DNA from: Rachycentron canadum
Lineage: Eukaryota > Chordata > Actinopteri > Carangiformes > Rachycentridae
Direction: 5' to 3'
Assembly (NCBI GenBank): GCA_038496675.1
Contig: CM076661.1
Location: 6,167,685-6,231,684 of the forward strand
DNA: 64,000 nucleotides
How positions within the stretch are numbered: the stretch's first letter is position 1; each line of letters opens with the position of its first letter. Shown one piece after another: positions 1 through 13,750 of this stretch. Under the pieces are notes generated by a model. The model made no database searches and had not been told where the DNA came from. It saw only the letters and a list, made by a program, of their open reading frames with translations. The translations under genes were made by a program, and so were the position numbers.

Positions 1-3000
1 GAACAGGTCACCTCGCACACCAGCTGCCTAAAGCAGTTTGAAGAAGTTCAAGTGCACACCGGCAGTGATCAACCTATTTACATCAGGTGTTTTACCTCAT
101 AGGTGGCAAATTTAATAATAGATACTGTGCATCCAGTTTAACAGTGTTTCTTGTAGTATGTTTGATAAAGAAATCATGTGCAGTTGGGTATGTCAGTGTC
201 TTTTTTTTGTGAGACCATTTGTGACAGACTCTTCTCTTAAGGTGAAATGAGATATATTTAATACTGGCAGCCAAACTGTAATGACGTGAAAGGTAATTTT
301 TAAGAAGATGGCATTTAATGTAGTTTTTGAGGAAAAAGTTGATGAGAACCTGAATCCTGAAAGGCCACCACAATATATATTATCATAAATTTCCAATTTA
401 TTTGTAATAAACTTATTGATGTCACTCTTGTTAAACAATGGTAGCTGTTGCTGAGCTGCAGCTATCTGGCTAATTACAGGAGCTCAGCTAATGTTTCAAG
501 CAGACTGGTTTTAAGATAAAACCCTGTTATGTGTAAAGGCTGAATATCAAAAAAGTACACTCCAAAAAGTCAGCACCAGAATATGGGTTTAGTCTTGTTG
601 TGTTCGGCACATGCTGTCTTGGATAACCAGCTTGGCTTGGATTGCTGGAGTGTAATGCTGCATTCAAGCAATGTCGACATAATGGGAAAACACCTCTTAT
701 TACCAACTAGTGTATACACATACACATTATTCCCAAGTGGAATGCTAACCTTGTAGTCACCCAGATAAATAGCTTAATTTAGCTACTGTTGTTGTGGAAT
801 GTATTTATAACTGTTCTGTACCAAGTAAAAGCAAATACAAACAAATTTTGATGAAACTGTCACCAGTGGTGCATTTGCAGACATTCTGCCAACAGTTTGT
901 TGACATGTCTCTGGTTTTTCATAAGCACATATACACACAATTCCATTGATTTTACTATGTTTGAAAACATTCAATTTTGCCTCAGTTAGATATTGACTGT
1001 TTAACTGTATCATCATGAAAATAGATATGTCTGATTAGCCACTGTATGTTGACCTTAGATGACAAATATGAGGCAAGACGTCAGCATCACCTCCCACTTT
1101 CACTTTTTAATGTTAAAAAAACATGTGCTTCACTTTTTTGTGTTTTAGTATATAAGCAGTGTCCCCAAGACATTGGAGTAGGTATCTTTGTTTTATCCCT
1201 GAAAGGATGAAGATAACTCAATCCACTACAAAGCTGCTTCAGTGCAAAAACATGCCTGTGTCCGCTTCCTTTATTTTCACATAATAGAAAAATCAATCAA
1301 CAGGTAAAAGGCTGGCAGGTATTTAGAGGAGGAGCATGTGAGAGTTTCTCCTGGCAAACGTGTCCCAGCTGGGAGATTGTAAAAGCTTGTCACATATGAA
1401 CTGATTGCTAAACAAAATAACCGTTTCCATACCCAAGGGCTCCCATTGTACCAGGTGTGTGTGTGTTGTGTATCTATCTGATGTCTAAATATTTTCAGTC
1501 AGGATGGAGGGGCTTTGAGGAGAGAAAGAAGCCCCCCTCCTTCCTCTCCACCCACTTCTACAGGCCATTCCAGTTCCTTACCGTAAATGTGTGGTTAACC
1601 AGAAAAAGCTGTTGGTGGGGGCAGAGCAAATCTTGAGGGTAGTGCACTTTGAGAAATCCTGTTTTTTGGTAATGTTGAAGCCATTGTGGATTTGTTTAGG
1701 CCGAGCTCATGACTTGCCCGCGGATGTGATGATTATTATGATTGAGTTTGTGCGTTTGCGTTGTGGGTAAAAAAACACATGTTGCCTCCCTGCTACCTCT
1801 GGCTATACGCTAGCTCGGCAGCCAGAAGTCAAACTCTGTGTGTGAGACAGAAGAGAGAGAAGAAAGAGGGATAGAGATAGAGTGGGAGGAGAGATGGAAG
1901 GCCAAAAAACGAGGCTGTGAATGAAAGAAACAGATAGCGAGAGACGAGGACTGAGAGAGGAGAGAATGACAGAAACAGCACGAGAGCGAGAGAGCAGAGA
2001 GGAGGAGGAGGAGGGAGTGACTGAGCATTGCTTTTCAAGAGCAGGGAGAACAAAGGCTCCTTTGTGTGCAGTGCTGAGAGAGTGAAGTGGAGCCAGGGCT
2101 TAGGGAGTGTTTAACAGTGTACACCGACTGCATTCCTGCAATGTGATTACAAGACGCTTTTAATTTATACTCAGGAAATGGACTTAACTCTTCCCTCTCC
2201 TTGCATTCCCTTACTCTCTACCTGTCTCTGTTTTCCTTCTTGCTGGATTTCTTTTAGTGGTTTAATGAGCTCAGCTGAACCTAGTCAGCTTAAATTGTAC
2301 AGTATGTGTGCCTTTTGTGAGTTTGTACAGTAAAGTTCCTTTTGTGCTCACTGGCCTGCCTCCGGGCCAACTGTTACAAGCACACATAGCAGAGCCAAGT
2401 ATTGTTTAAACATGTACATTTTAGTGGCGACTGATGATGGAAGCGCAGTATTCACTCCCCTTTTATCTCTGTTTTGGTCTCCTCCATCTCCTGGGAGAAA
2501 TAACTAATCAAACTAATCTTTTTACCCACTCCACTTTGTTCACCAGCTGCCGTTTGGTGCTGGACAGGTAGTGTACATCCATTGATGAATGCACCAAAAC
2601 ATAAAAGTTGCAGGTTGTTAATGAACGGTTAGATGTTGTAACATCCTGAAGGAAACTGTAGTTTGATGATATAAATTATATGTGGATTTGTCTCCACACA
2701 AAACCTCTTTCATGTTATAGTCATTTGATCGATAGTGAAAATAAAACATATTGGTCACTGCAGCTTTAAAGTAATTCAATATTTCAGCTTTGACATTCTG
2801 ACCATATGTTATAAAGTCAAATTTTGTGTGCGTGCACTTATTTTTTCCCGTTTCACTTGGAAGAAATTACAGTTCATGACCAGATAAACTGCTGATCATC
2901 ACTGTAAAACTGACCCAAAACGCCACGGCATTGTTTGCCAATCAGAGTGCCATTACATATTGTGGACAGCTTTGATTATCTAATTTAGCAAATAACATTT

Positions 3001-3229
3001 AGGGCTCACAGTCTCCTGACTTGGCTTCCCAACTCAGAAATGTCTGCTGGAAAGGTGGAACGAGTAGGGAGGAGGTGAGGGGGGTGTCTGAAGGATCTGA
3101 GCTGAGGTCAGGGCACATGGACGTCAACCTCTGGCCTTGTTGCTGAAAAAAAAAACTTGGTATATGTCTGGAAGTGATCATCACAGCTGCTTGTTATCAG
3201 GAGGAAACATCTGATCTCAGATCATTGGC
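1..3229. other. No gene identified; AT-rich non-coding sequence with GA tract
   Basis: Apart from the purine tract at 1,845-2,010 and an open frame touching the left edge (see findings), I see only chance ORFs. No splice-flanked coding block stands out. Confidence 0.5.
1845..2010. repeat. GA-rich purine tract
   Basis: About 165 bases dominated by GAGA, AGAGAG and GGAGGA on the plus strand. It produces spurious Ser/Leu-rich ORFs on the minus strand. Such tracts can form triplex DNA or bind GAGA-type factors; no gene is evident beside it. Confidence 0.75.
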
Positions 3230-3268
3230 TCCCCTCCTCCTCTTCCTCCTCCTCCTTCTCCTCCTCGT
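3230..3268. repeat. CCT/CTC pyrimidine tract
   Basis: Runs of CCTCCTC on the plus strand, imperfect trinucleotide periodicity. Confidence 0.85.
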
Positions 3269-3874
3269 CCCGCGTCTATTTGGGAAAAAGACAAAAGTGT
3301 AGTCTCAGTGTGTCCTCCTTACACGAGACTGGCCACTAACTGCTTCTTTTACAACATACTTCCTCTCCCTTTTTTTTTTTTGTTATTCCGCCCCACACCC
3401 CGTTACCCCACACCTACCACCCACTGTATTCATACATTCAAATGTAAGATAAAACTCCTCACATTTCTCCCTCTCTAAATCCTCCTCCTTGCTGTGTGAT
3501 TTACTTTCTTCCTTTCCCTTTCTCTCTCTCGACCTCGTTCCAGTAATGAGGCTCTGCATTGTCCGGCTCACTCTCAATCAAACGCAGTGAAAAAATATAT
3601 ATATATTTCACTGAGAGTAAAGCCAAGGGTGGGCTGAGAAATAGAGTGCATGAAATGAGAAAAGAAAAGTTTTTTGAAAACTCTTTTAAAAGCAGGACAG
3701 GCCAGCTCCCACCCACCAGATTAGCTTCTCCTCAGAAAGACCGATATAAAGATTTAATTAGCGAACCGTTTCTCCGTGGCTCACTATTCACCCTCTTTTT
3801 TTCTTTTATCTGTATTTCAATATGCCCACTCTGCATTTTCCAGACCACCTTAAAACCTTAATTCCATCCCTTTT

Positions 3875-3893
3875 TGTGTGTGTGTGTGTGTGT
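3875..3893. repeat. (TG)n microsatellite, about 9 units
   Basis: Short uninterrupted TG run. Confidence 0.9.
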
Positions 3894-4107
3894 CCTTTCT
3901 TTTCTCTAATCAGAAATGCAGGTCTGTGGTGAAAGAAAGGGCTGAAGGGTGAGATGAGTGAGGAGGGAAAGCATTTGGAATAAGGAATAAGGGTGAGGGG
4001 TGTTACAGTATATTGTCCATCAAAAACAACGCAGGGTTTTAAATTCAGCTGGGATTAAGCACCCAAATCAACAGGTCCCGGGTGCATGAAGAACCACATG
4101 AGAAGCT

Positions 4108-4110
<3 letters not shown>

Positions 4111-4162
<52 letters not shown>
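4111..4162. repeat. (GT)26 microsatellite
   Basis: Uninterrupted GT dinucleotide run of 52 bases. Confidence 0.97.
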
Positions 4163-4164
<2 letters not shown>

Positions 4165-5273
4165 CTTGAGTCCAAGCTCATGCACATATGTTTGAAAATG
4201 CATCTGTTTCTCTCGATGTTTGTAATTCCATCCTCACCAAGCTGCTGTTTTTGATCACAGACAAACGCTGATGCATGTGATGTGTTGTTGTAAAACTTTT
4301 GGCTCAAGTAGCTTGTACATGCCCAGAAGAAGAGGAGTATTTACTTATATTTTGGCAGCTGCTGATTCAGTTTTGACATTGGATGACTTAGAAATGCTGA
4401 GGTCATACAGCAGGCTAAGTTTTTTTGCCATCACCTTCCAAGACAACTCTTTTCTGATCTGGTTCTCCAATCAGCAAGATGACATTTGTCCAAATGCACC
4501 ACCGCTAGCTAGTTATAATCAAAATAAAATCCACTCATACAATCAATTCAGCTTATTTAAAGAGGAGCACCACACTGGTTGCATCTGGTTTCACTTGGTA
4601 ACAAAATGCTACAAATAGACAACAAAAGTAGTTAATTTAAGCTATTTATCTGTCGGACGACAACGTCAGCACTTGAGCTAACCACTTTGAATTAATGCAT
4701 GAACATTTCCAAGTCATAAAACATTTGCAACATCAATTTTGAGCAGATTTTAAATCAAGTACATTTTCACAGGGAACCTTTGAGTTTAAGCAGCTAAAAC
4801 TGTTTATGGTTTGAGAAAAGCTGTGGTGATGGTTGAAAGAAACGCTGAATATTAGTGTCAACATCAGATGATTTGACCTTAAGACCTGAAGCATTGTTTC
4901 AAAAAAATATTGCGAAAGCAGAGGGATCTGAGCAGTAACAAAATGTCATCCAGCAAGGCACTACATGGAATACGTGCTAGCGCACCTTATTTATTGAATA
5001 CTTTGTCACAGCGTCACTGTCTTTCAGCTGTTTACCTCACAATCATTGTCATGAATAAGAAAACAGTCACCGTGGTAACTTCCTCATGAAATTATAAACC
5101 ATTGTTTTGGTATTGGAGGAGCCTTCTAACTCACGGATCTATGAATCAAACTTGGCTTGGTCAAGTTTCATTGTCGCCACCAACGTAGCCCATGGCGTTT
5201 TTAGATCTAAACGTCTATTAAGAGGTTTTGCAGCGGTAAAATAACCTCCTCAGAGCTATTTTTCACTTGCAGG

Positions 5274-5291
5274 GCCACAGGAGGGCGCTGG
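5274..5291 (+). promoter_or_regulatory. CTCF-like motif
   Basis: GCCACAGGAGGGCGCTGG matches the CTCF core at about 12 of 14 positions, including GGGCGC. Confidence 0.35.
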
Positions 5292-5767
5292 TCAAGATTT
5301 TTTACAAAATGACGAAATGTAGGTTTCATGGTGAGGAAAGCCTCTGGAAAACATTTAGTATGAGCAATAATTATATTTAAAAATGTAAGTTATATTAATA
5401 GTATGGTTTCAGTTTACTGCCAAAGGGATAGCTCACAACAACCAATGAAATTTCGCAGAGATTAGAGGTGACGGAGGAGAAAAGAGCGAAGGAGTGCAAA
5501 AAAGAGAGGAAGAGGAAAAAGAGCAGGATAGGTTTGAAGAAGGCAGTTCAGTGTGCCCGAGGGTCTGTTTTGTCAGTTGAAGAGAGACAGAGTGAGGGTC
5601 AGAGAAGAGAGAAGCAGTGGGGGACTAAAGGCGGGAGGAGGCAGGAGGGGAGGGAGGGAGGCATGGTGAAAGTTAGTCTGTATGAAATCCCTCTTTTTTT
5701 CAGTTTACATCAAAGCGGAGCCTGGCAATAGAATTCAAAGAGGCAATCTGCATTTCCATAGGCTCCT

Positions 5768-5895
5768 TCTGACCCTGCCTGCCACCGCCGCCACCACCAC
5801 CCCTCCACCTCCCCATCTTCCTTATCCTCCGAAACCTCTCCGCCAACCACCAACCACCCTCCCATCCCGCCCACACCTTTCTCCTCCACTCACAC
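5768..5895. repeat. C-rich pyrimidine tract with CCA/CCG repeats
   Basis: About 125 bases of CCACC, CCGCC and CCTCC words, GC-rich against an AT-rich background. The overlapping ORFs on both strands are compositional. Confidence 0.7.
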
Positions 5896-6540
5896 AGCGG
5901 GACCATTGTCATCCACTCACATTAGCCTTCAATTGGAACCCCGTCCAGACCGCTTGCCCCCACATTTTACCCCACCGTCACCTCCTCTGACACCCTTCTC
6001 ATGTCCATGCGTCCACCAGCAGGACTCATATATTGTGTTTGTAACAACAAAAAAACAAACAAAAAAAAAAACTAAATAAACCAGACTAGAAATATAAAAC
6101 AGTGACATTTACCATCTGCCAAATGAAATAATTGGCAATGGAGAGATGGTGATATTACTCTCAAGTGTAAGGTTAAGTTCAGCTACAGAATAACAACTCT
6201 GTGCCTAAACTAGACTTGCTCAAGGGCACATCAGCACCAGAACTTTGCCAACACAGGTTATCCATCAAGGCTTTTCCCTAAGTTGCAGGTTTATGACAGC
6301 TTGTACTCTATACACAGGCCTTGACCTACTACGCATGGAGTCATCATGCCCACATTTACTATCTAGATTTTATTTTGTATCTTGTATCATAAACTAATAA
6401 TGAATGTCATAAAATACAAAGGGAAATTCATAAGTACTGTATCTTTTCATCTTTCATAGTCTGGGTAAACTTCCTGTCTTCTTCTGTAAAATGTTCTATC
6501 CTGTTTTGAACAGCATTCATACTAGACTGATGATCTTCCA

Positions 6541-6916
6541 GGAATAGGTTGACATTTTGGGGAGTACACCTGTTTGCTTTCGTGCCAAAGGATGAAGGCT
6601 GGACTGCAAATCTGAAGCTACGGCCAACATGTGGTTAGCTTAGACGAGCACACAGATTGGAAAGGGGGGAGGGTGGGGCATATAGCCTGGATCTGTCCAA
6701 GGCTAACAAAATAGGCCCACCAGCACCTCTCAAGTCCACTAATGAACACTTTATATCTCAGTTTTTCCATCCGTACAAAAACCCTAGTGTGAAAATGACA
6801 ATTTGTGGTTTACCAGCTGCTGGTTTGAGCTTCATACTTACGAAGGCAGTATAACTCTGACCTAAATCTTGGCATAAAAGTAAACAAGTGTATTTCCCAA
6901 AATATCAAACTATTCC
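6541..6916. mobile_element. MITE, GGAATAG-TTGACATTTTGGG family
   Basis: The left terminus reads GGAATAGGTTGACATTTTGG. The right terminus, CCAAAATATCAAACTATTCC, is its near-perfect inverted complement. Between them is the family core with GTGGTTAGCTTAGAC. The 376 bp carry only short chance ORFs. Several partial relatives lie elsewhere in the window (12.4, 13.6, 14.6, 20.9 and 61.1 kb). Confidence 0.7.
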
Positions 6917-9900
6917 CTGAAGTTTCTTCAAACTCTACCCCAAACTTGTAAAAACTTTTACATTCTCGACTTAATAACTCACGAGTTAAAATTACACATT
7001 CAAAACATGTTTCATGAAAAATGTTACAGCTCTATATAGTCAAGTTCCTTCTTTACAGTGCATTTTGTCTGTGTTAATGAATCCGTTGTGGCATTTTGGT
7101 CCAGTGTGTCTGGTCTAAATAGACATTGCTTCTCAGTACACTCCCTTGTTAAAGAGAAGTCAAACCTGACAATACAACATAGAAAAGTTGTGTCATCATT
7201 GTTGTTGTTGTGGTGGTGTAAATGTGACTGATTACCAAGGTGGAGACTCATGATCAATAAACCTGATTAACGTTACTCAACAGCAGCAGTATTTAGCAAC
7301 TATGAATGCACATGGTATCACGTGCTGGTGGACATGATATAAATGTAAATGAAACCTAAAATATGACGGACTTCAGCTTTAGCAAGGAGTTTTGTTGAAT
7401 TTTTTTGGATGAAAAATAAAATTAGGCTATGAAATTATAGATATGCTTGTTTACTGCTATATTTCTTTCATTCTGTGTGTTGACTACTGCTGAAGAGTAT
7501 TGGTTTTATTTGTTTTGCTTTTGTTGGTGCAGCGGTTTTTGTGGGTGTGGGTGGACATTTTGTTTCACTGTGCCAACATTTTACACTGAGTTTTAGTTGC
7601 ATGCTTCATGGTTTTCTGATCAAAATCTGCTCCAGTTTTCTGGGTCAACAGGCACTGAGACGAACCTCTAGGCCACAGATTCACATACAGTGGCCTTCGT
7701 AGCATAGCATAGGTGGCTCAGAGGGGATAAGAAGTGAATTTGAAATTGTAGCAAGAATAAAATAGTCTAATTTATAGTTATTAAAAAAACAAACATTTGG
7801 CCAAAGCCCCACTTAATTTTAGAGTTCTTATGATTCATACATGAGCACCTTAACATTCAATTATTTGCTAGTTTAGTCATTCATCATCACTACATGACAT
7901 TATATGGTATAGAGATTGAGCTTTAAGGCAATGACACAGTTACTATCTTTGTCTGCCAACCTGTGCAATTGGCCGCCCCCACATGTCACACATTTTTTTT
8001 TGTAGTCTGTGGGTGAGGAAGACGTGTCAGCAGTACCTATTAAAGGTCAAACCACAAATGGAGAACATCTCTAAAAGGCACAGGGTCATGGTCAAAACTG
8101 TAGGTTTCCAAACCCACCACTGAGTAGCTGGACCTTCAAACAATTTTCTCCAGAAACTTTAACGACAGACCAGAATAGCCGTGATGCATCAGGAACAGTG
8201 CGCTGTGGTCAGCTGGTGTGATGTGGTCGGAAAAAGACATACACGACACAGAAAGTGGCAGAGAAGAAAGTGTACAAGATAAAATACAGATAGGAAGATA
8301 AACACAGAGAGATGAGACTTCTGAGAGAGAGACACTTCAATCGAAACCACAACATGACTGTTTATTGTGAGATAAAGTTCATAAATTAGCCAATAAGTAG
8401 GTTTCATACCAACATGCTAAATGGGCCTCTACTGCTGAAAACATGACAAACCTCATGCGTAATGCTGTGAAATAATCACATACATATAGTATTATTCTCA
8501 AATATTTGTCTCAACAAAATGACAGGCTTTTATTTTACTACTGCAAATTTGGAAAGTACATACTGTATTTGTTATCTATCTATTATAAGCAACATGGTGT
8601 ATACTTTTAAAGCACACCCATGGCCAATTCTAGCAAATAGATCTTGCTGTTAAAACCCCTGCCTCAGGTAGAGGATGCAACATAAAGTCTGATCAAGCTG
8701 TTAACTTACAGGAATCAGATCTGCCACCAAAGTGACATCTATTTTCACTAATTGCACAATAAATGGAAACATAAAAATAAATGTACACAATATAAAGTAG
8801 CTGGCCTGCTGCAACAAGTAGATCTACACAAAGACGCACAATGTTTACATGTTGCTTGGTAACAGCTGTGTTACATAATAATTGACTCATAGGACTTTTT
8901 TGTAAATACAATGGTACAGTCCTCTGGCTACTGTGCTGATATTCAGTATAACAGGAATGATGAAGCTACACAACACTGACAACAACGCTGCAGCAAGTAC
9001 GCACAAGATGCTGCATTAACATGGACGAGTCAAAAGCACAAACCAACTAGTCCAATTTTAATGTTTTTTTATGGTAAATGTCAATGTGTGATTATTTACT
9101 ACCAAATTATGCAGCTTATGGTCCAATCATTGTGTCTGCCTCCTCTGTGCTGGTAATGTAACGTGAGCAGCTAATTGGTACAGTGGAATTTTCCACGGTT
9201 CGCCATAATGCAGGTATTTTATTCAGCTGAGGAATTTGTTGCCAGAGAAAAACAGAATTCATTCTTTTTTCCTGCACTACACTTTACTATTTTTGTTGGC
9301 ATTGTGCTGCCTAATGCACAGCCTCCTTAATCTTATGTACCTAATTACTTCCTGCACCCATTCCTTTCTTTAGGTTTAATGCTCTTCTAACAGAGCCAAG
9401 TTTTTTTTGGATTGTTTTTGTACTTGATGGTGTTAAATTAACTGGCTTTTTAATGTATATTGGGTGGTGAAACCAAATGCAACTTTCCACCTTGATGACA
9501 AACTTTTATATCTAAATCATCTTAAATCTTCTGTGCACTCCTTTGAAAGTCTGACAGACTCAACACACACATTCAACCACCCCCACATCCACGTCTCTGT
9601 TTAGACAATGGCAGGATTTGGGAAATACGGGTGCACTCGTCCAGATTTCACGCTCCCTCGGTCACAGCGGAGAAGTGTTGACCCCAGCAGTGCTGTGTTA
9701 GCACTCAAGACACTGGGCCCAATTCAGCAGGGCCCTAAAATATGAAACACCCTGCTGTGTACAAGACTTCTCTGTCCCCTCTGTCCTATTCTTCCCCCGA
9801 CTCTCTTTCTGTCTTGTCTCTCTGTCTTTACACTGTATTCAACTCTCAGCCATTGCTCATGCTACTGACACTGGAATGTGTTGTTTGGCGCCAATTCAAC

Positions 9901-11970
9901 TTCAGTTTAGGGAGAGCTCTGGGCAAAACGCTTAATGCAAATGAACCAGTTTTGCGTTGGCACAGATTATGTGTCTGTTAGTTGTGTTATTATTACCTGG
10001 AAAAATGTCCCAACAACAAATTCAAAATATCTACTTTGTATTTTTCCATCAGAGCAGTTTACCACAACAGCAGGCATGGCAGAGTGAAAAAGCGACACAA
10101 AATTACATGGAAGTTTGATTTCTTCAATAAAACTAGTTGCGTTGTCATCATTTCATTGCCTCATGGTTATGACTTTATGATTCCACAGTTGGAATCTTTG
10201 TTTATTTACCACAACAACACTGATCACAGCGTTAATGATGAAAGAAATCAAGCGTGGCAGAGATTTTACCAACAGAGCTAAATGAGGGTTTGCCAATGCT
10301 TGGATACACCAAAAGCCTTTGTAATATAAGACAAAACTTTTGTTTACTTCTTCGTAACTACAGCCCAAAATACAAATTGTCCCGTTCCAAGGACACAAAA
10401 CAGCCACATGCATTTTATTTAGGAAAAAGCTGAGCGAAATGGAAATTAATAATGGATTTTTTTCCTTTCTATCCTTGTGTGACCCAGATGACAAAATAAA
10501 GACATTTTTAGATAAAAAAATGAGACAGCATCTAAACAACAAGAACAACTGAAAAAGGTGCTAAGGTGCTGAGCAAGCTCTAAGAATAGGTACATGTCTC
10601 AATATATACTCCAGGACAATCTGGGTGTGCCACACGTCACCTTGGCATTAGTCCTATTGGCTGATGTGTGCCAAGCCCCTCATCATACGAGTCCAGGCAC
10701 GAGAGAATTGTTCAGATCAAGATGAACTCACGCCTCAGTTAACCACAGCTAACACATATTGATTGTTTCTTTCAAGAAATGCGAACCTAACACGTCACTT
10801 TTAGAGCTCATGACTAAGGTTAATAAGGAGTCATGGTAGATTAATGTAGAGAAAGTGCCAGCAGAGATTGTATTTTTTCACATTAATTCACCTTTTTACA
10901 GTTTTATTGTCTTTTTGCACACGTTATCCATACCAACATTTTAATCTAATAACACTCCAGTGTTTAGTTTACAGCTTTACTGCAGGTATCCGGTGTTATA
11001 ATCAGTATTTTTATATTTGCAATGGATCAAATGAGATCAATGTAAAAAGAACATTGTTATGACTGCACAAAGAATTATCTCCCAACTCAACATGTCCCCT
11101 CAGCTCCTCATTTCTAGTGTTTTAGTGTCCTTTAGCTTGTTTTGGTTTTACAGCATTACTAGTTTCTACCTGTCCAGCACCAGGCAACAGAAAGATAAAG
11201 TTAGGTGGTAACTAGAGACATTGAGAAACTAGAAGAAGAATATTGGATTTACATCTGTAAGGTGGCCTGAAACATGACTCCAAATCAATGTCTGTTGTGT
11301 TAGAGTTGTGTTGACTTTAAACAGAGATAAAATATTTAATTCCTTGGCATTTAGTGAGAGTACTGAAAACCACTGCTACTCCCACTCGTTTTCGCTTTAG
11401 CTTTGTCCTTTTCTCATTTCTCACTTTCACACAACACGTCAGCAACAAGGTCAGATCACCTTAGAACATTTTGTGCCCAGGAGGAACCACCTAAGTGGTA
11501 ACACCAGCAGGATCTGGATGGCTTCTGATGTTGTCACCTTTTCAGGTGACTGACAGAATGAGTGAAGGACAATCCCTAAATTTATATAACGCTTTGTTGT
11601 TTCAGTTAATCTAAAAAGGTTTCACAAGCTCAGTCCAACCTCGAACTTTGTCAATTAACTTAAGCACAAAATAAGAGATTTTAGTTTCACCTGAGAACAA
11701 TAATAAGTCAACATTCATAACTACTTCAGAGTTTTCAGGCTCCACAACAGTGTGTCATTGCATCCATAAGTGGAGTTATGTTCTCATCTCCATGCGCTGC
11801 GATGTCCTCGGCACACCTGGGAATAATTTGTGAGCAATGTGGGCGCTGATGAATCTGGAACGCAGATTTCGATTTAATAATCCAAATTGGAGGGATTACA
11901 CGACTGGAAAGACAAGTGCGTCTCCTCGCCAAGCTTCCCCCCCACCCCCATGGTCTCTCTCTTACCACCT

Positions 11971-11994
11971 TCATCATCATCATCATCATTATCA
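11971..11994. repeat. (TCA)n trinucleotide repeat
   Basis: About seven TCA units with one TTA interruption, between two C-rich tracts. Confidence 0.85.
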
Positions 11995-12164
11995 CCCCAC
12001 GCTCCTTCCTCCCCACACTCTGCACTGACCCTGTGACCCCTCCCCCCCACATCACTCACGGGTCATCAGTAAGAAGAAAGGGGGATTTAACGGCTAACTT
12101 GGCCCGGGAAGGTCTGTGGAGGTGGGGGCCGAGCACGTCTCAGAGAATTCCTGTCTTCAGCCGA

Positions 12165-12187
12165 CCCCCCCCCCAACCCCCCCTCCC
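12165..12187 (-). other. Poly-C tract, potential G-quadruplex on the minus strand
   Basis: C10, AA, C7, T, C3 in 23 bases. Two further C-runs lie nearby at about 11,937-11,949 and 12,038-12,047. Confidence 0.55.
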
Positions 12188-12377
12188 TTCACCTTCCCAC
12201 TGCGCCTTTTCTGTTCCCACTGTGCAGCAGAGAGAAAACATTTTTTGGTTTGATTATTGGGGCTGGAGACCACGTCTCTCAGGAGTCCACAGATGAGGAG
12301 CAGAGACGCCAACTCTCACAACGCAACAAATCTTGTAGACAGATGGCAAATGACCTGCAGGGGGAAAAATAACTCCA

Positions 12378-12690
12378 GGGAATAGTCTGACATTTTTATG
12401 GGAAACGCTCATTAGAGTGTGAAGATCTTCAGAAGCTTGATAGCGCTCTAATATCTGGGAGGTTTAACATGTTAAATAGTTAGATATGATGCTCCGCTAG
12501 CAGAGAGTTAGCTTAGTTTATCATTAAAGTCCTCACTAATTAACATGTTATGTCTTGTTTGGTTAATCTGTTCAAAAAAACTTTAGAAAGTTCCCTGTTT
12601 CCAGTCTTTGTTCCACAGACTCATAACAGTCTCCAGACTCCAGCCACATGTTGAACAGACATTGACTGGTATTGACTTTCTTATCTATCA
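12378..12690. mobile_element. MITE 5' portion, GGAATAG-TTGACATTTTGGG family
   Basis: Starts GGGAATAGTCTGACATTTTT and continues through TTAGCTTAGTTTATC and CCACATGTTGAACAGACATT, all in the order expected for this teleost family. It lacks the right terminus and breaks off near 12,690. Confidence 0.55.
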
Positions 12691-13574
12691 GCATAGTGAT
12701 CAGTGGATGACTGAACCGTATTGGTCTGAGTATATGATGATTTGTGCTGGAGAAGGGGGCCTTGTCTTACGCTTGAGAACAAGATATTCATGTTCACAAC
12801 ATCAGATGTTGTTTTTGAAAGGACAGAGATCCAGTTTAACACAGTCTTCTTCAAAGAGAGCCGAATATGGGCTATTTGTGGCTTTACAGTTGCTATGCTA
12901 GCAAGTGTTTTCAGTCTGTTTATAGTGAGTCTGTCTTAGCCAGTCAGCAGTCAGCAAGTGTTTTGTTAGCCCAGTCTAACCTGCAGTAGTTTGTGAAGAC
13001 TTGTGTAACGTGTTTTGCCGCAGCAACTGAATACAAGTTCATCAAGTCTCCCAACGTCTTTACTGCCTAAATGACCCAAGGGAGAAAATCTGTCAAACAG
13101 CCAAGAATTACAGCTGTCAATTACAGCTGAAAAAAAAAACAAGATGTTTACTGGTTTTTAAGAATAGGGACTCTCCATCTTGTATTAATGTCATCTCTAG
13201 TATAGGGTTAGTCTTTTTCTGAAAGACCCACGTTGGGCAAGGACAACCGACTTTCATATTTTCCAAAATTTTGAATTATTCCCTATCAATTTGTACAAAA
13301 TCCAAAGCATAAAGATGCAAACTCACTGTTGCAGGTTTTTAACTGTCTGTGTTGCACCATAGTCTGTGACCTGCTTAGAAACTGCTATATTGTCAACTTT
13401 ATTGCATGTTTTATTTTGAAAGCCTATCAGACATGGCACCACACATAGACTCTCGACATATAGGCTCACAATTTTTGATTAAACCCGTGACTCTCTTGAT
13501 ATTTTTCTGTTATCAGCTATCAGCTGCTATTGCAATCCCAAGGGAGAGGCAACAAGTGACAACATAAACTCCAG

Positions 13575-13750
13575 GAACCACAGCTTCCTGTTTTATCACT
13601 TCAGGTTTTGCATGGATTAAACAGACTTTATGACTTTATGGTAAAACTAAGATTAACCTGCTCCTGTCTCCAGTCCAACCTTCTCATTTAACCCTTAACA
13701 AGAAAGCAAACTAAGCTTTTTTTTTTTCCATAAAAGGTCAAACTATTCCT
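13575..13750. mobile_element. MITE 3' portion, same family as 12.4 kb
   Basis: Contains CTCATTTAACCCTTAACAAG and then AAGAAAGCAAACTAAGC, and ends AAAGGTCAAACTATTCCTTT, the right terminus of the family. Together with 12,378-12,690 it may be one element split by about 0.9 kb of foreign sequence, or two separate truncated copies. Confidence 0.5.

Larger units (their letters stand above)
6917..12377. other. No gene identified
   Basis: Single-copy-looking AT-rich sequence. The longest open stretch is about 130 codons on the minus strand at 10,153-10,548; it has no recognisable domain and no coding-like composition. Confidence 0.5.

Noticed and set aside
1810..2053. Ser/Leu-rich minus-strand ORFs
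   Set aside because: Direct by-product of the GA-rich tract on the plus strand.
5468..5990. Lys/Arg/Glu-rich and Pro-rich plus-strand ORFs
   Set aside because: Caused by purine-rich then pyrimidine-rich tracts; no domain.
10153..10548. 131-codon minus-strand open stretch
   Set aside because: AT-rich, no recognisable domain, no credible start, and an overlapping opposite-strand ORF of similar quality.
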